From Collinsella sp. (GTDB taxonomy: Bacteria; Actinomycetota; Coriobacteriia; Coriobacteriales; Coriobacteriaceae), in the NCBI GenBank assembly GCA_019414025.1, contig DXMU01000029.1, positions 1 to 60,837 of the forward strand: DNA of 60,837 nucleotides, in the 5' to 3' direction. The first letter of the stretch is position 1; the number at the start of each line of letters is the position of its first letter. The notes beneath the pieces are model-generated. The model was not told the DNA's origin, searched no databases, and saw only the letters and a list, made by a program, of their open reading frames with translations. The position numbers and the translations under genes are program-made. This document shows positions 1-7,827 of the stretch, in pieces.

Positions 1-2
1 GC

Positions 3-110
3 AAGGCGGGGCCGAGGCCGCCTCGATCAATTTGCGAAAGAATCTTGACGGTACCGCAAGATACGGCCCCACTGGACTCCATCCTGGGGGAAATACTAAA
101 AGCGTTTTAG
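3..110 (+). other. possible 3' end of a CDS entering from the left edge
   Basis: One frame stays open from the window edge to a TAG at 108-110. A second forward frame is open past it into the convergent MFS gene. The first codes for a plausible C-terminus ending in GEILKAF, but 36 codons are too few to recognise a family or decide which frame is real. The GC-rich start of this stretch contrasts with the AT-rich genes that follow, so a composition boundary lies here. Confidence 0.2.
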
Positions 111-121
111 GCATATCAACG

Positions 122-1306
122 TCACATCTTTCGCAAATAATTCAATTGAAACACAACTACCATCATAATTGAAAATACACCAAGTCCTGTAACGAGAATT
201 GAGAACATCGCGATGCTCGTGAACAGCGAAACAAGAAGTGTTGAAATAACAACAGCAACCGATTGCAAAGACTCCCTAATTGAAAACAGGCTTATCGATT
301 CAGATCCGTCTCTCGCCAAATCCTGCAGCGATGTTATGAGAAGCACATCTTGAATGGCGTTTCCGGCACCGACGATAAAAAGGAAAATAAACGATATCCC
401 AGACGCATAGCGATAGCCAAACGCCAGATACGCACCGAGCGCAAGATACGTCACAAAACAATATGATTTAACGCAATCGGAACCACTGATTAAACGACCA
501 TATATTGTATTTCCGAACAACAGTCCGATTGTAAGACTACTCTGAAGGAATCCGTATTGTATCGATGACGAGTCAAATTGCAATTGCGCTATAGCTGGCA
601 AAAGAGAATTCAGAGAGCCGAATGCCACGCCACTAGAAATATCGATTAATAGGAAACCAATTGCCAAGTGCTTCGCGCTAAGATCACTAAATGCAGTCCT
701 GTTTTTTTCATTTTTGCTTATTCCCTCTTTATCATTAACCTCGATAACCGACGGAACATCTCGCAGCAACCAGAACGACGCGGCAAAAGAAAGCGCGTCT
801 AATGCAAGAACAGCCTCCGCCCCAAATTGAGCGACAACAAAACCGCCGGCAACTGGCCCCAGAACCATCATCAAATTCTGCAGGAACCCAAACGAATTAT
901 TAATTACGTCGCGATTGATACTATTCGTATTGGCTCTTAACAACGAGTAAAAGCAGGGCATTTCTACCGTTCGGCAAAGCGATACCGCGCACGTAATAGC
1001 AAACATACTCCATTTACTATCAACAAAAATATAGCAAACGAATAATCCCGCGCGAATTAAGTCTGCCAATCTCATGGCCTGCAGTGTCCCGATACCCATC
1101 TTCTGAGGCAGCTGCGCGAGCGCAACTGAAAACAGAGAGGGGGCAAATCTGCAGCAGACCATCAAAGCAGTTGCAGAAACATCGTGAGTTACCTCGTAAA
1201 TCAGCATTGGCAAAGCAATATTCGCACACCAATTGCCTATTTCGCTTATCCCTCTAGCAATATATAGGACCCGAACCGGACGGCTAGCTCTCAATACCGT
1301 GAACAT
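122..1306 (-). CDS. MFS transporter, macrolide-efflux-like
   Basis: The protein is about 394 residues, the usual size of a major facilitator permease, and is built of hydrophobic stretches throughout. Its N-terminus (RVLYIARGISEIGNWCANIA) resembles the first helix of MFS exporters of the MefA/drug-efflux group, which expel small molecules using the proton gradient. That assignment is inferred from fold-level resemblance; the substrate is unknown. The start is ATG at 1306 or the adjacent GTG at 1309, with GAGG about nine bases upstream. It overlaps the end of the DUF2087 gene by 23 bases, which suggests translational coupling. Both genes are clearly richer in A and T than the rest of the window, as expected of recently acquired DNA. 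Confidence 0.8.
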   Translation of the reverse strand: MFTVLRASRPVRVLYIARGISEIGNWCANIALPMLIYEVTHDVSATALMVCCRFAPSLFSVALAQLPQKMGIGTLQAMRLADLIRAGLFVCYIFVDSKWSMFAITCAVSLCRTVEMPCFYSLLRANTNSINRDVINNSFGFLQNLMMVLGPVAGGFVVAQFGAEAVLALDALSFAASFWLLRDVPSVIEVNDKEGISKNEKNRTAFSDLSAKHLAIGFLLIDISSGVAFGSLNSLLPAIAQLQFDSSSIQYGFLQSSLTIGLLFGNTIYGRLISGSDCVKSYCFVTYLALGAYLAFGYRYASGISFIFLFIVGAGNAIQDVLLITSLQDLARDGSESISLFSIRESLQSVAVVISTLLVSLFTSIAMFSILVTGLGVFSIMMVVVFQLNYLRKM

Positions 1307-1565
1307 CACGATTAACCTCGTATTTCAGGCCTCGTTCATCCCTTAATAGGAATCCATAATCAACCAAGTACCGCCTCAACACGGCATAATCAGGATAGAG
1401 CTGTGACAGCACACGATTAACCTGAAGCTCCGTATAACTTGTATTTAATTCAAAGAAAGAGACGGCCCATAGCAGCATGATTCTTTTATAGCTTTCCTTT
1501 TTTGGAATTGAAACCAGCTCGCCATTCTTGAGAAATCGTTTTTTAAAGTCTATTAGCTCATCCAT
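1284..1565 (-). CDS. DUF2087 domain protein
   Basis: A 93-residue protein with the DUF2087 pattern: an N-terminal LVSIPKKESYKR segment, then a helix, a TELQVNRVLSQ motif, and LRRYLVDYGFLLRD near the end. In other bacteria this domain is often found alone or fused to ArsR or MerR regulators, and a nucleic-acid-binding or regulatory role is usually assumed. The start ATG at 1565 follows GGAGG with six bases of spacing. It is the first gene of a two-gene unit with the MFS transporter, so it may regulate or accompany the efflux function. AT-rich like its partner. Confidence 0.75.
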   Translation of the reverse strand: MDELIDFKKRFLKNGELVSIPKKESYKRIMLLWAVSFFELNTSYTELQVNRVLSQLYPDYAVLRRYLVDYGFLLRDERGLKYEVNRDVHGIES

Positions 1566-1665
1566 TCACATCCTCCATTTCATACGCATCTAATACTAAA
1601 AATGCATACGCTTTAGGTCATCGCATTCAGCTTCTTTATTCGAACTAAACTCGAACTAATCTAAA

Positions 1666-1884
1666 TTATTTGCTCAGACACTCTTCGAAAGCTCGTTTTT
1701 CACTCTGAGTAAAATGCCCTTCCCAGTCAGTCCACGAACAGGAAGGCAACTCACAACGAGCGGAGTCGAAACCCTCTGCCGTCGGTCGTTCAAAATGCAC
1801 GATAACCTTTTCGATATCGCCATCTGTAATCAGGTCAGAATGAATGACCTCGGTTCCATCTTCGAATGTCATATACGGGTACAT
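1666..1884 (-). CDS. small hypothetical protein, 72 aa
   Basis: The likely start is ATG at 1884, preceded by GAGGTGG. The product is acidic (MYPYMTFEDGTEVIHSD at the start) with two cysteines in the middle (ARCELPSCSW) and an acidic helical tail. I do not recognise the family. The YPYMTFEDGTEV opening and the HFERP motif give it the look of a conserved small domain rather than a chance frame. It is separated from the DUF2087 gene by 100 bases and runs the same way, and it shares the moderate AT-richness of that patch. Confidence 0.55.
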   Translation of the reverse strand: MYPYMTFEDGTEVIHSDLITDGDIEKVIVHFERPTAEGFDSARCELPSCSWTDWEGHFTQSEKRAFEECLSK

Positions 1885-2058
1885 CACGTAAACCACCTCG
1901 CAAACATAAATCCAGTTTAGCATCAAGCTATTGCACCAAAGACAGCAGGCCCCCTTGATGAGTTGATGGTATCTGTTAAATGTCACGTACGATTCACATC
2001 TGGTGGGTACCCTGATGGCTACACGAAACGAAGCAGATTTACACCGGGAGGACCCCGT

Positions 2059-3021
2059 ATGACAACCAAGTACACCGACGCGCCGCGCACGCGCGTCATG
2101 ACGCCGGCATCGCTCAACAACGGCGTGCACGAGAACCATTCCATCGGACAGACCATGGCCATCGCGCCCAAAAAGGGCCTGTTCGATGACATTTCCATTC
2201 CCCAGATCATCGCCGGCGCCGCAGCTGCCGCCACGAGCGTGGCGCTTGCTTCAAAGATCGGCATTGCCGGCTCGGTGATTGGTGCCGCTGTGAGCTCAGT
2301 CATCACTGTTGTGTCCTCGCAGGTCTATCGCCACTTTATCTCCGCCAGCGCCGAAGCAATCAAGGGCACGCATGCCGCTGTCGACTACCCTACCGGCGCC
2401 TACGAGCCCGTTGAGCCCAATGTCGAGGAGCACCTAGGTGGCGCCGCAACCACGCAGGAGATGCGCCAGGTTGCGGGACGCGCGACCACGGCGCGCGTCG
2501 CTCCCAACAGCCTGCGCGCCAAGGCGGCGGCTGAGCGCAGCCAGACGCAAAAGAAGGTCATCGTCTTCTCGATCGCTATCGCCATCGTCGCGGTCATCGC
2601 CTGCGCCGGCGCCATCCTTATCACCACTGCCGGTGAGGGTCTGGGCGAGCGTCCCGAGCCAATCCTGTCGTCGCGCACGACCGAAAGCGATGCAAATGGC
2701 AACACTCAGTCGCAGGATCAGCAGGCACAGACGGACGATACGCAAGACAGTTCTACCTCTGCCAATTCGTCCTCGAACACCCAAAACCAATCGCAGGGCG
2801 TCGATTCCTCTGCGAACAACAGCGGCACGCAATCCGGCACGACTGACTCAAGCCAAACGACTGACGGTTCGCAGCCGAGCACGGGCGGCCAGACGAGCGA
2901 CAGCACTTCGGGAACGGGCACGGCAGACAGCAGCAACACCAACAGCTCGAACAGCTCGAGCGGAACCGCGTCCGGCACGGCATCTGACAACTCGAGCCAA
3001 GGCACGGCATCGGGCAACTAA
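2059..3021 (+). CDS. membrane protein with Ser/Thr/Asn-rich C-terminal tail
   Basis: 320 residues, starting at ATG 2059 after GGGAGGA. A Gly/Ala-rich hydrophobic stretch (IIAGAAAAATSVALASKIG and following) lies at roughly residues 50-95. A second clear membrane helix (VIVFSIAIAIVAVIACAGAI) lies near 180-200. The last 100 or so residues are almost only S, T, N, Q, G and D. Such tails are typical of flexible, possibly glycosylated extracellular linkers, so the C-terminus is probably outside the cell. No catalytic motif is seen. A terminator follows, so it looks monocistronic. Function unknown. Confidence 0.8.
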   Translation: MTTKYTDAPRTRVMTPASLNNGVHENHSIGQTMAIAPKKGLFDDISIPQIIAGAAAAATSVALASKIGIAGSVIGAAVSSVITVVSSQVYRHFISASAEAIKGTHAAVDYPTGAYEPVEPNVEEHLGGAATTQEMRQVAGRATTARVAPNSLRAKAAAERSQTQKKVIVFSIAIAIVAVIACAGAILITTAGEGLGERPEPILSSRTTESDANGNTQSQDQQAQTDDTQDSSTSANSSSNTQNQSQGVDSSANNSGTQSGTTDSSQTTDGSQPSTGGQTSDSTSGTGTADSSNTNSSNSSSGTASGTASDNSSQGTASGN

Positions 3022-3055
3022 GCACATCTGCCTCTCATAGATAACCGACCTGTAT

Positions 3056-3090
3056 AACGGGCGCGAATCGACAGCGGTTCGCGCCCGTTT
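3056..3090 (+). terminator. rho-independent terminator after the Ser/Thr-rich membrane protein
   Basis: A perfect 12-bp GC-rich stem with a short loop followed by TTT, 35 bases after the stop codon. Confidence 0.8.
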
Positions 3091-3133
3091 ACCTTGGGCG
3101 CCGCCATGGCGAGCGCTATGCGATGGTAAGATG

Positions 3134-3149
3134 CTTTACATGTGTAAAG
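3134..3149 (+). promoter_or_regulatory. dyad CTTTACA-TG-TGTAAAG before the LOTUS-like gene
   Basis: A perfect 7-bp inverted repeat around two bases, ending just before the AGAGGAG ribosome site and 12 bases upstream of the ATG at 3162. The position fits a repressor operator or an element that masks the ribosome site. The cognate regulator is not known. Confidence 0.4.
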
Positions 3150-3161
3150 AGGAGATTTGCC

Positions 3162-4451
3162 ATGAGCAAGACAATAGTTAGGCCCACGCTTTCGCTGGGC
3201 AACCACATCTATCTGTATCGCCTGCTACGCGATGCGATTGGATGCGGCAAGCAAACGTTTATGACGCAGGTCGAGGAGGCACTCGCCGCGGGCGATATGA
3301 CGGCCTACGACCTGGGCTTTGAGTCCACGCGCGAGATGCTCGAGGAGCTTGACGACTGCATTAAGCTGACCGTCTTTAAGGGCGGTCGTCTGTATGCCAC
3401 CGTCATCGCCAACGAAGCCTGGGACGCCGCCCTTGCCAAGGGTGAGGACAAGCCAAAAGCCGCCAAGAGCGCCAAGCAGTCGTATAAAAAGAGGAAGCGC
3501 GGTGAGAAGGACCTCAAGGCCGTGCGCCCCAAGCACGTAAAGCGCACCGAGCCGGAAGCCATGGTTGAAGCCGTGCCGGAACCCGAGCCCGAGGCAGAGA
3601 TCGAAGTCGCTATCGAGGTGACGGCAGAAGCCAGAACTGAAATCGCCGCCACGACCGATCCCGAAGTTATGTCAGAACAGGAAGCCACTGCGGGGCTCAA
3701 CGAGGCTCCCAAGTCGACAACCGAAGAAGCCGCTAACCAACCCGAGACGCCTGCGTTCCAAAACAGCGATGTCTTTGGCAACGAGGCCGAGGACGATCAG
3801 CCCGACGAGCCCGCCAATCAAGACGCTACTGAGCCGACGCCGGAGCCCGAGACGCTGCGGCCTGCCATCTCGCTTACGGTTGTCTATGACCCCGAGAACG
3901 CCAACGCCGGCATCACCACCATGGCGTCCACGCCGGTCGAGACAAAGCCATCTGTCGAGGCAGAGGACGCCCCTCAAGCCAATACCAAAACCGAGACCGA
4001 AGACACGTCCGTCCCCGTGGAACCGACAGATTCCGCAGCTAAGCCGGAAGCGGCGCCCGAACTTGAGCCCGCCATCGAGTCCGCATCCGCACCTATCTAT
4101 GACCAGATTCCCGCACCTGTACCGGCTCCGGTCCCCGCGCCTGCAGCATCCACCATCCCCGAGGACTTCCCCGTCGATTTCGCAACCGAGGTCTTCTGCC
4201 CCGGCCCGTTGCTACACCAGCTGTCGACCTATCTCCCCTACGGCGCCGACACGCTCGGCATCGTCGGCGAGTACTACTGGATCGCCCGCGAGCGCGGTAC
4301 CATCGAGGCCGCGCGAAACCGCGCAAGCTTCCCCCTGCGCTACACGCAGGCCGGCGAGCGCCACGAAGTCACCGTGCGCATCCGCCGCAACACCACCGGC
4401 GGTCTCGGAGCCGCCTGGACCATCGATAAAGTCGAAGAACCCGAGCAGTAA
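3162..4451 (+). CDS. LOTUS-like N-terminal domain protein with long acidic linker
   Basis: 429 residues starting at ATG 3162 (AAAGAGGAG upstream). Residues 1-90 are a compact domain: LYRLLRDAI, then FMTQVEEAL, then YDLGFESTREMLEEL and a short strand segment ending RLYATV. This order of helices and the YxLGF-xxLxELL pattern resemble OST-HTH/LOTUS winged-helix domains, which bind RNA. That is my inference and not a strong match. A basic patch (KKRKRGEKDLK) follows, then about 200 residues dominated by E, P, T and A. A folded C-terminal domain of about 95 residues (from about 335) ends ...TIDKVEEPEQ. A strong terminator follows immediately. Function unknown. Confidence 0.75.
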   Translation: MSKTIVRPTLSLGNHIYLYRLLRDAIGCGKQTFMTQVEEALAAGDMTAYDLGFESTREMLEELDDCIKLTVFKGGRLYATVIANEAWDAALAKGEDKPKAAKSAKQSYKKRKRGEKDLKAVRPKHVKRTEPEAMVEAVPEPEPEAEIEVAIEVTAEARTEIAATTDPEVMSEQEATAGLNEAPKSTTEEAANQPETPAFQNSDVFGNEAEDDQPDEPANQDATEPTPEPETLRPAISLTVVYDPENANAGITTMASTPVETKPSVEAEDAPQANTKTETEDTSVPVEPTDSAAKPEAAPELEPAIESASAPIYDQIPAPVPAPVPAPAASTIPEDFPVDFATEVFCPGPLLHQLSTYLPYGADTLGIVGEYYWIARERGTIEAARNRASFPLRYTQAGERHEVTVRIRRNTTGGLGAAWTIDKVEEPEQ

Positions 4452-4455
4452 CGAC

Positions 4456-4493
4456 AAACGGCTCAAATCCAAATCAGGATTTGAGCCGTTTTT
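4456..4493 (+). terminator. rho-independent terminator
   Basis: A perfect 15-bp stem around the six-base loop AAATCA, followed by a T run, starting 5 bases after the stop codon of the LOTUS-like gene. Confidence 0.9.
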
Positions 4494-4543
4494 GCTCATT
4501 CGTTTAAATTGCTCATTTGTCGATGCATCGTAACCAACAGCGA

Positions 4544-4643
4544 GCGAGCCGCAAGTGCCCCAGGTTGCCGTGAAAGAGGAGCGACGCGTACTTTGGTACG
4601 CGAGCGACGGTTTGAACGACAAGATGGGGTGCTTGCGGCTCGC
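4544..4643. repeat. structured intergenic repeat A, copy 1
   Basis: Two 19-nt arms (4544-4562 and 4625-4643) pair along their whole length, with two G-U pairs. They enclose a second hairpin with a 7-bp stem CGCGTAC/GTACGCG at 4585-4602. A close relative lies at 49635-49734, where several paired positions are changed together so that pairing is kept. In both copies an 11- or 9-bp hairpin reading ACGCGGTT/AACCGCGT follows within about 20 bases. Lies between two convergent genes. Confidence 0.75.
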
Positions 4644-4657
4644 GCAGCATCATCTCG

Positions 4658-4683
4658 TTACGCGGTTTGGTAAAACCGCGTAA
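4658..4683 (-). terminator. hairpin just after ettA stop
   Basis: 11-bp stem TTACGCGGTTT/AAACCGCGTAA five bases beyond the ettA stop codon on the minus strand. There is no clear T run, so it may be a weak terminator or an RNA 3'-end stabiliser. It is the companion hairpin of repeat A. Confidence 0.5.
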
Positions 4684-4688
4684 CAAAC

Positions 4689-6368
4689 CTAGTCACGCGT
4701 CAGCTTGCGGTGAATACGATGCGGCTGGGCTGCGTCCTCGCCCAGGCGCTCGATGCGGTTGGCCTGATAGGCCTCGAAGTTGCCCTCGAACCAATACCAG
4801 TTGCCCGGATTCTCGTCGGTGCCCTCCCACGCCAGAATGTGCGTGGCGACGCGGTCCAGGAACATACGGTCGTGGCTAATAACCACCGAGCAGCCCGGGA
4901 ACTCGAGCAGCGCCGCCTCGAGTGAGGACAGCGTCTCGACGTCGAGATCGTTCGTGGGCTCGTCGAGGAGCAGCAGGTTGCCGCCCTGCTTGAGCGTGAG
5001 CGCCAGGTTCAGACGGTTGCGCTCGCCACCGGAGAGTACGCCAGCGCGCTTCTGCTGGTCCTGGCCCTTAAAGCCAAAGCTCGCCACATAAGCACGGCTC
5101 GGAACCTCGGTCTCGCCGACCATCATGTGGTCCAGGCCGTCCGAGACGACCTCCCACAGGTTCTTATCGGGGTCGATGCCAGAACGGTTCTGATCGACAT
5201 AGGAGATCTTGACGGTCTCGCCCACCTCGAGCTCGCCCGAAGTCAGCGGCTCCAAGCCCACGATGGTCTTGAACAGCGTGGTCTTACCGACACCGTTGGG
5301 GCCGATGACGCCCACGATGCCGTTGCGCGGCAGGGTGAACGAAAGGTCGTCGATGAGCACGCGACCGTCGAATTCCTTGTGCAGGTGATGGGCCTCGAGC
5401 ACCTTGTTACCCAAACGCGGTCCAACGGGAATGCGGATATCGGTCCAGTCGAGCTTCTGGCTTGCGCGGGCCTCGGCCTCCATCTCCTCGTAGCGAGCCA
5501 GACGAGCCTTGTTCTTGGCCTGGCGAGCCTTGGGCGAGCTGCGTACCCACTCGAGCTCGGCCTCCATGCGCTTGGCGAGCTTGGCGTCGCGGTTGCCCTG
5601 CGCCTCGATACGGGCGGCCTTGGTCTCCAGATACGTGGAGTAGTTGCCCTTGTAGGGATAAAGGTGACCGCGGTCGACCTCGCAGATCCACTCGGCAACG
5701 TTATCCAGGAAGTAGCGATCGTGCGTGACGGCAAGCACCGCGCCCTGGTAGTTGTGAAGGAAGTGCTCGAGCCACAGGATCGACTCAGCGTCTAGGTGGT
5801 TTGTGGGCTCGTCAAGCAGCAGCAGGTCGGGAGCCTCGAGCAGCAGCTTGCACAGGGCCACGCGACGGCGCTCGCCGCCGGAAAGCACGTTGACCGGCAT
5901 GTCGGAATCGGGCAGCTGCAGGGCGTCCATGGCCTGGCCGAGCTTGGAATCGATATCCCAGCCATCAGCGGCGTCGATCTCGTCCTGGAGCTTGCCCATC
6001 TCGGCCATGAGGGCGTCCATGTCGCAGTCCGGGTCGCACATCTCCTCGCCGATCTTGTTGAAGCGATCGACCTTGGCAATCATGTCGCCAAACGCCATGC
6101 GCACGTTCTCGATGACGGTCTTGTCGTCGTCGAGCGGCGGCTCCTGTTGCAGGATACCCACGGTGTAGCCGGGGGTGAGCCTGGCATCGCCGTTGGAAAC
6201 TTCCTCGATGCCGGCCATGATCTTGAGCAGGGTCGACTTGCCCATGCCGTTGGGACCCACGACGCCGATCTTGGCACCGGGGTAGAAGCTCAGGGTCACG
6301 TCGTCAAGGATTACCTTGTCGCCATGGGCCTTGCGAGCCTGATACATCTGGTAGATAAACTCTGCCAT
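4689..6368 (-). CDS. ettA: energy-dependent translational throttle protein EttA (ABC-F ATPase)
   Basis: 559 residues, close to the ~555 of EttA. Two ABC ATPase domains in tandem without membrane helices define the ABC-F family. The first has GPNGMGKST (Walker A), LSGGERRRVALC (signature) and LLLLDEPTNHLDAES (Walker B). The second has GPNGVGKTT, LSGGERNRLNLA and LLLLDEPTNDLDVET. The linker between them contains the LEWVRSSPKARQAKNKARL segment typical of EttA. Family knowledge: EttA binds the ribosomal E site and gates entry into elongation according to ATP/ADP. The long match over the whole length makes EttA more likely than an antibiotic-resistance ABC-F. Monocistronic, start at ATG 6368. Confidence 0.93.
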   Translation of the reverse strand: MAEFIYQMYQARKAHGDKVILDDVTLSFYPGAKIGVVGPNGMGKSTLLKIMAGIEEVSNGDARLTPGYTVGILQQEPPLDDDKTVIENVRMAFGDMIAKVDRFNKIGEEMCDPDCDMDALMAEMGKLQDEIDAADGWDIDSKLGQAMDALQLPDSDMPVNVLSGGERRRVALCKLLLEAPDLLLLDEPTNHLDAESILWLEHFLHNYQGAVLAVTHDRYFLDNVAEWICEVDRGHLYPYKGNYSTYLETKAARIEAQGNRDAKLAKRMEAELEWVRSSPKARQAKNKARLARYEEMEAEARASQKLDWTDIRIPVGPRLGNKVLEAHHLHKEFDGRVLIDDLSFTLPRNGIVGVIGPNGVGKTTLFKTIVGLEPLTSGELEVGETVKISYVDQNRSGIDPDKNLWEVVSDGLDHMMVGETEVPSRAYVASFGFKGQDQQKRAGVLSGGERNRLNLALTLKQGGNLLLLDEPTNDLDVETLSSLEAALLEFPGCSVVISHDRMFLDRVATHILAWEGTDENPGNWYWFEGNFEAYQANRIERLGEDAAQPHRIHRKLTRD

Positions 6369-6458
6369 TTGCCTGTTCTATCCTTTCTACCTGCTGTTTC
6401 CCTATTCTTGATTCGCTTTAGTAGAAACGAAATGAGGAAACCAGCTCTGAAACGTAAC

Positions 6459-6485
6459 GAAAAAGGGGCATGGTTGCCCACACCC
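6459..6485 (-). terminator. terminator after the sdpI-like gene
   Basis: On the minus strand a 9-bp stem with two G-U pairs (GGGGTGTGG/CCATGCCCC) is followed by TTTTT. Confidence 0.65.
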
Positions 6486-6552
6486 CCTAATACTACCTGG
6501 GAAAAGTCCCCCGGAACATACTATGAACTGCGTACGCTAGTTTTCCGCAACC

Positions 6553-7257
6553 TTAACGAGCGGCTCGCTGCGATTTGCGCCACAACAGATACGAGTAGAC
6601 GTAGGCAGCGCCAGCTGAACCAAACGCCAGCACCGCAATCACCGCGGCGACGACTTCACTCGAAAGCACGCTGCCTGCCACGCCCATCACAATCAGGCCA
6701 ATACCCAGCACCATAAAGCAGGCGCCGCCAAAACGCTGCGTACGGCGCCAGTTCTCGGGATCGGCAAGCGCCCAGGGCGTCTTGATACCGAGCGTATAGT
6801 TCTGCTTCACACGCGGCAAGTAGTTGCCTGCGCCGATGAACAGCAAACCGACAACACCGGAAATCAGCACGTTAACCGAACCGACCGCCGGCACCACGCC
6901 CCAGACCGTAAGCTCTCCCAGCCAGCTTATGGCGCACATGAACAAGGTGAAGGCGATTACGAAGCCCTGATAGAACTTGCCCGAGGTTCGATATGCCTCG
7001 CCTTTGGGGTCGATGCGCGGCACCACGCAGAACATTGCGAGAAGCGCCAGAGGCAGCGCGCCGAGCGCGGAGGCCATCCAGCTAGGACCCCAACCGTCGA
7101 CGGCGCCGTTCGCGCCCCAGTGCGTGGGAATCTGCGCAGGCAAGCTCGGCATCACCATGAGGTGCGCTACGACATTGGCGACGCACAGAGCGACCAGCGC
7201 AATCCACACGCGCGACGATACCCCCGTGGGGTGAATGCCCTTGTTTTCGTTATTCAT
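6553..7257 (-). CDS. SdpI/YfhL-type membrane protein (DUF1648 + SdpI domain)
   Basis: 234 residues from ATG 7257, which overlaps the stop of the ArsR gene (ATGAATAA), so the two are translationally coupled. The N-terminal part carries the DUF1648 motif (MPSLPAQIPTHWGANGAVDG) after one membrane helix. The C-terminal half has further helices and the SdpI-type NYLPRVKQNYTLGIKTPWAL motif followed by WRRTQRFGG. In Bacillus subtilis, SdpI protects against the SdpC toxin and sequesters the SdpR repressor at the membrane. No toxin gene is visible here, so the role may be general envelope defence. Confidence 0.85.
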   Translation of the reverse strand: MNNENKGIHPTGVSSRVWIALVALCVANVVAHLMVMPSLPAQIPTHWGANGAVDGWGPSWMASALGALPLALLAMFCVVPRIDPKGEAYRTSGKFYQGFVIAFTLFMCAISWLGELTVWGVVPAVGSVNVLISGVVGLLFIGAGNYLPRVKQNYTLGIKTPWALADPENWRRTQRFGGACFMVLGIGLIVMGVAGSVLSSEVVAAVIAVLAFGSAGAAYVYSYLLWRKSQRAAR

Positions 7258-7528
7258 CCTTATCACCTTCAGTGTTTGTAAAGCCCATAAACCAGCCAAT
7301 TAAATCCTGCATGACGGTGGTGTTTAAGCTGTATACGATGTTTTGGCCATGGCGCTCGTCGGTCACCAACCCGGCATTTTTGAGCGTCGCCAAGTGATGG
7401 CTTAGCGACGGCTTACTGATATCGAAATGCTCGGCAAGCTCCCCCGCCGTGCAATTGCCCTCGCGCAGCAACTCCAAAATGCGCCGTCGCGTTGGATCGG
7501 CAAGCGCCTTAAAACCCTCTCCCGGCAT
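7250..7528 (-). CDS. ArsR-family regulator, SdpR-like
   Basis: 92 residues from ATG 7528, which follows a perfect GAGGAGG site; two upstream ATGs lack one. The winged helix-turn-helix is clear: FKALADPTRRRILELLREG, then AGELAEHFDISKPSLSHHLATLKNAGLV. There are no paired cysteines for metal sensing, so this is the SdpR-like rather than the ArsR/SmtB metal-sensing type. By analogy with B. subtilis it should repress its own operon, with the membrane partner relieving repression. A candidate attenuator leader lies upstream. Confidence 0.88.
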   Translation of the reverse strand: MPGEGFKALADPTRRRILELLREGNCTAGELAEHFDISKPSLSHHLATLKNAGLVTDERHGQNIVYSLNTTVMQDLIGWFMGFTNTEGDKDE

Positions 7529-7610
7529 AAGACCTCCTCTCATCATCTCTCATGACGCGCACACTATACTCGATATTTGGATGTTTGTCTAACTATCTAA
7601 TCTTGTACTC

Positions 7611-7706
7611 AAAAAAATAGCCGCCTCCGCGTAATGCGAAGACGGCCACTTCTCACGCTACAAACGTGTTTTAGAGTTGGCCAACCCGCTGCAACGGGTG
7701 CCATCT
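7611..7706 (-). ncRNA. candidate small RNA or attenuated leader upstream of the sdpR-like gene
   Basis: A promoter (7713-7741, minus strand) would start a transcript near 7706. It holds a small hairpin (ACCCG/CGGGT near 7687) and ends in a 10-bp stem (7621-7645, two G-U pairs) followed by seven T (7611-7617). That makes a self-contained unit of about 96 nt. Readthrough would continue into the ArsR gene, so it could be either a free small RNA or a leader with an attenuator. No known RNA family recognised. Confidence 0.4.
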
Positions 7707-7712
7707 GCTTCA

Positions 7713-7741
7713 ATCTTATGCGAACCCCGATCCCATTTCAA
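7713..7741 (-). promoter_or_regulatory. promoter TTGAAA-17-TAAGAT
   Basis: Minus-strand sigma-A type promoter: TTGAAA at 7736-7741, TAAGAT at 7713-7718, 17-base spacer. It drives the candidate leader or small RNA. Confidence 0.5.
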
Positions 7742-7754
7742 CAAGCCCAAGGGC

Positions 7755-7783
7755 TCAAATGGAATCGCGATAACACCTATAAT
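7755..7783 (+). promoter_or_regulatory. promoter of tcdA (TCAAAT-17-TATAAT)
   Basis: A consensus -10 TATAAT at 7778-7783 lies 44 bases before the tcdA start, with a weak -35 at 17-base spacing. Confidence 0.5.
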
Positions 7784-7827
7784 GGCGATAGCTAAAACAC
7801 GATTCGCTTCCCCATCGGAGGATGTCT

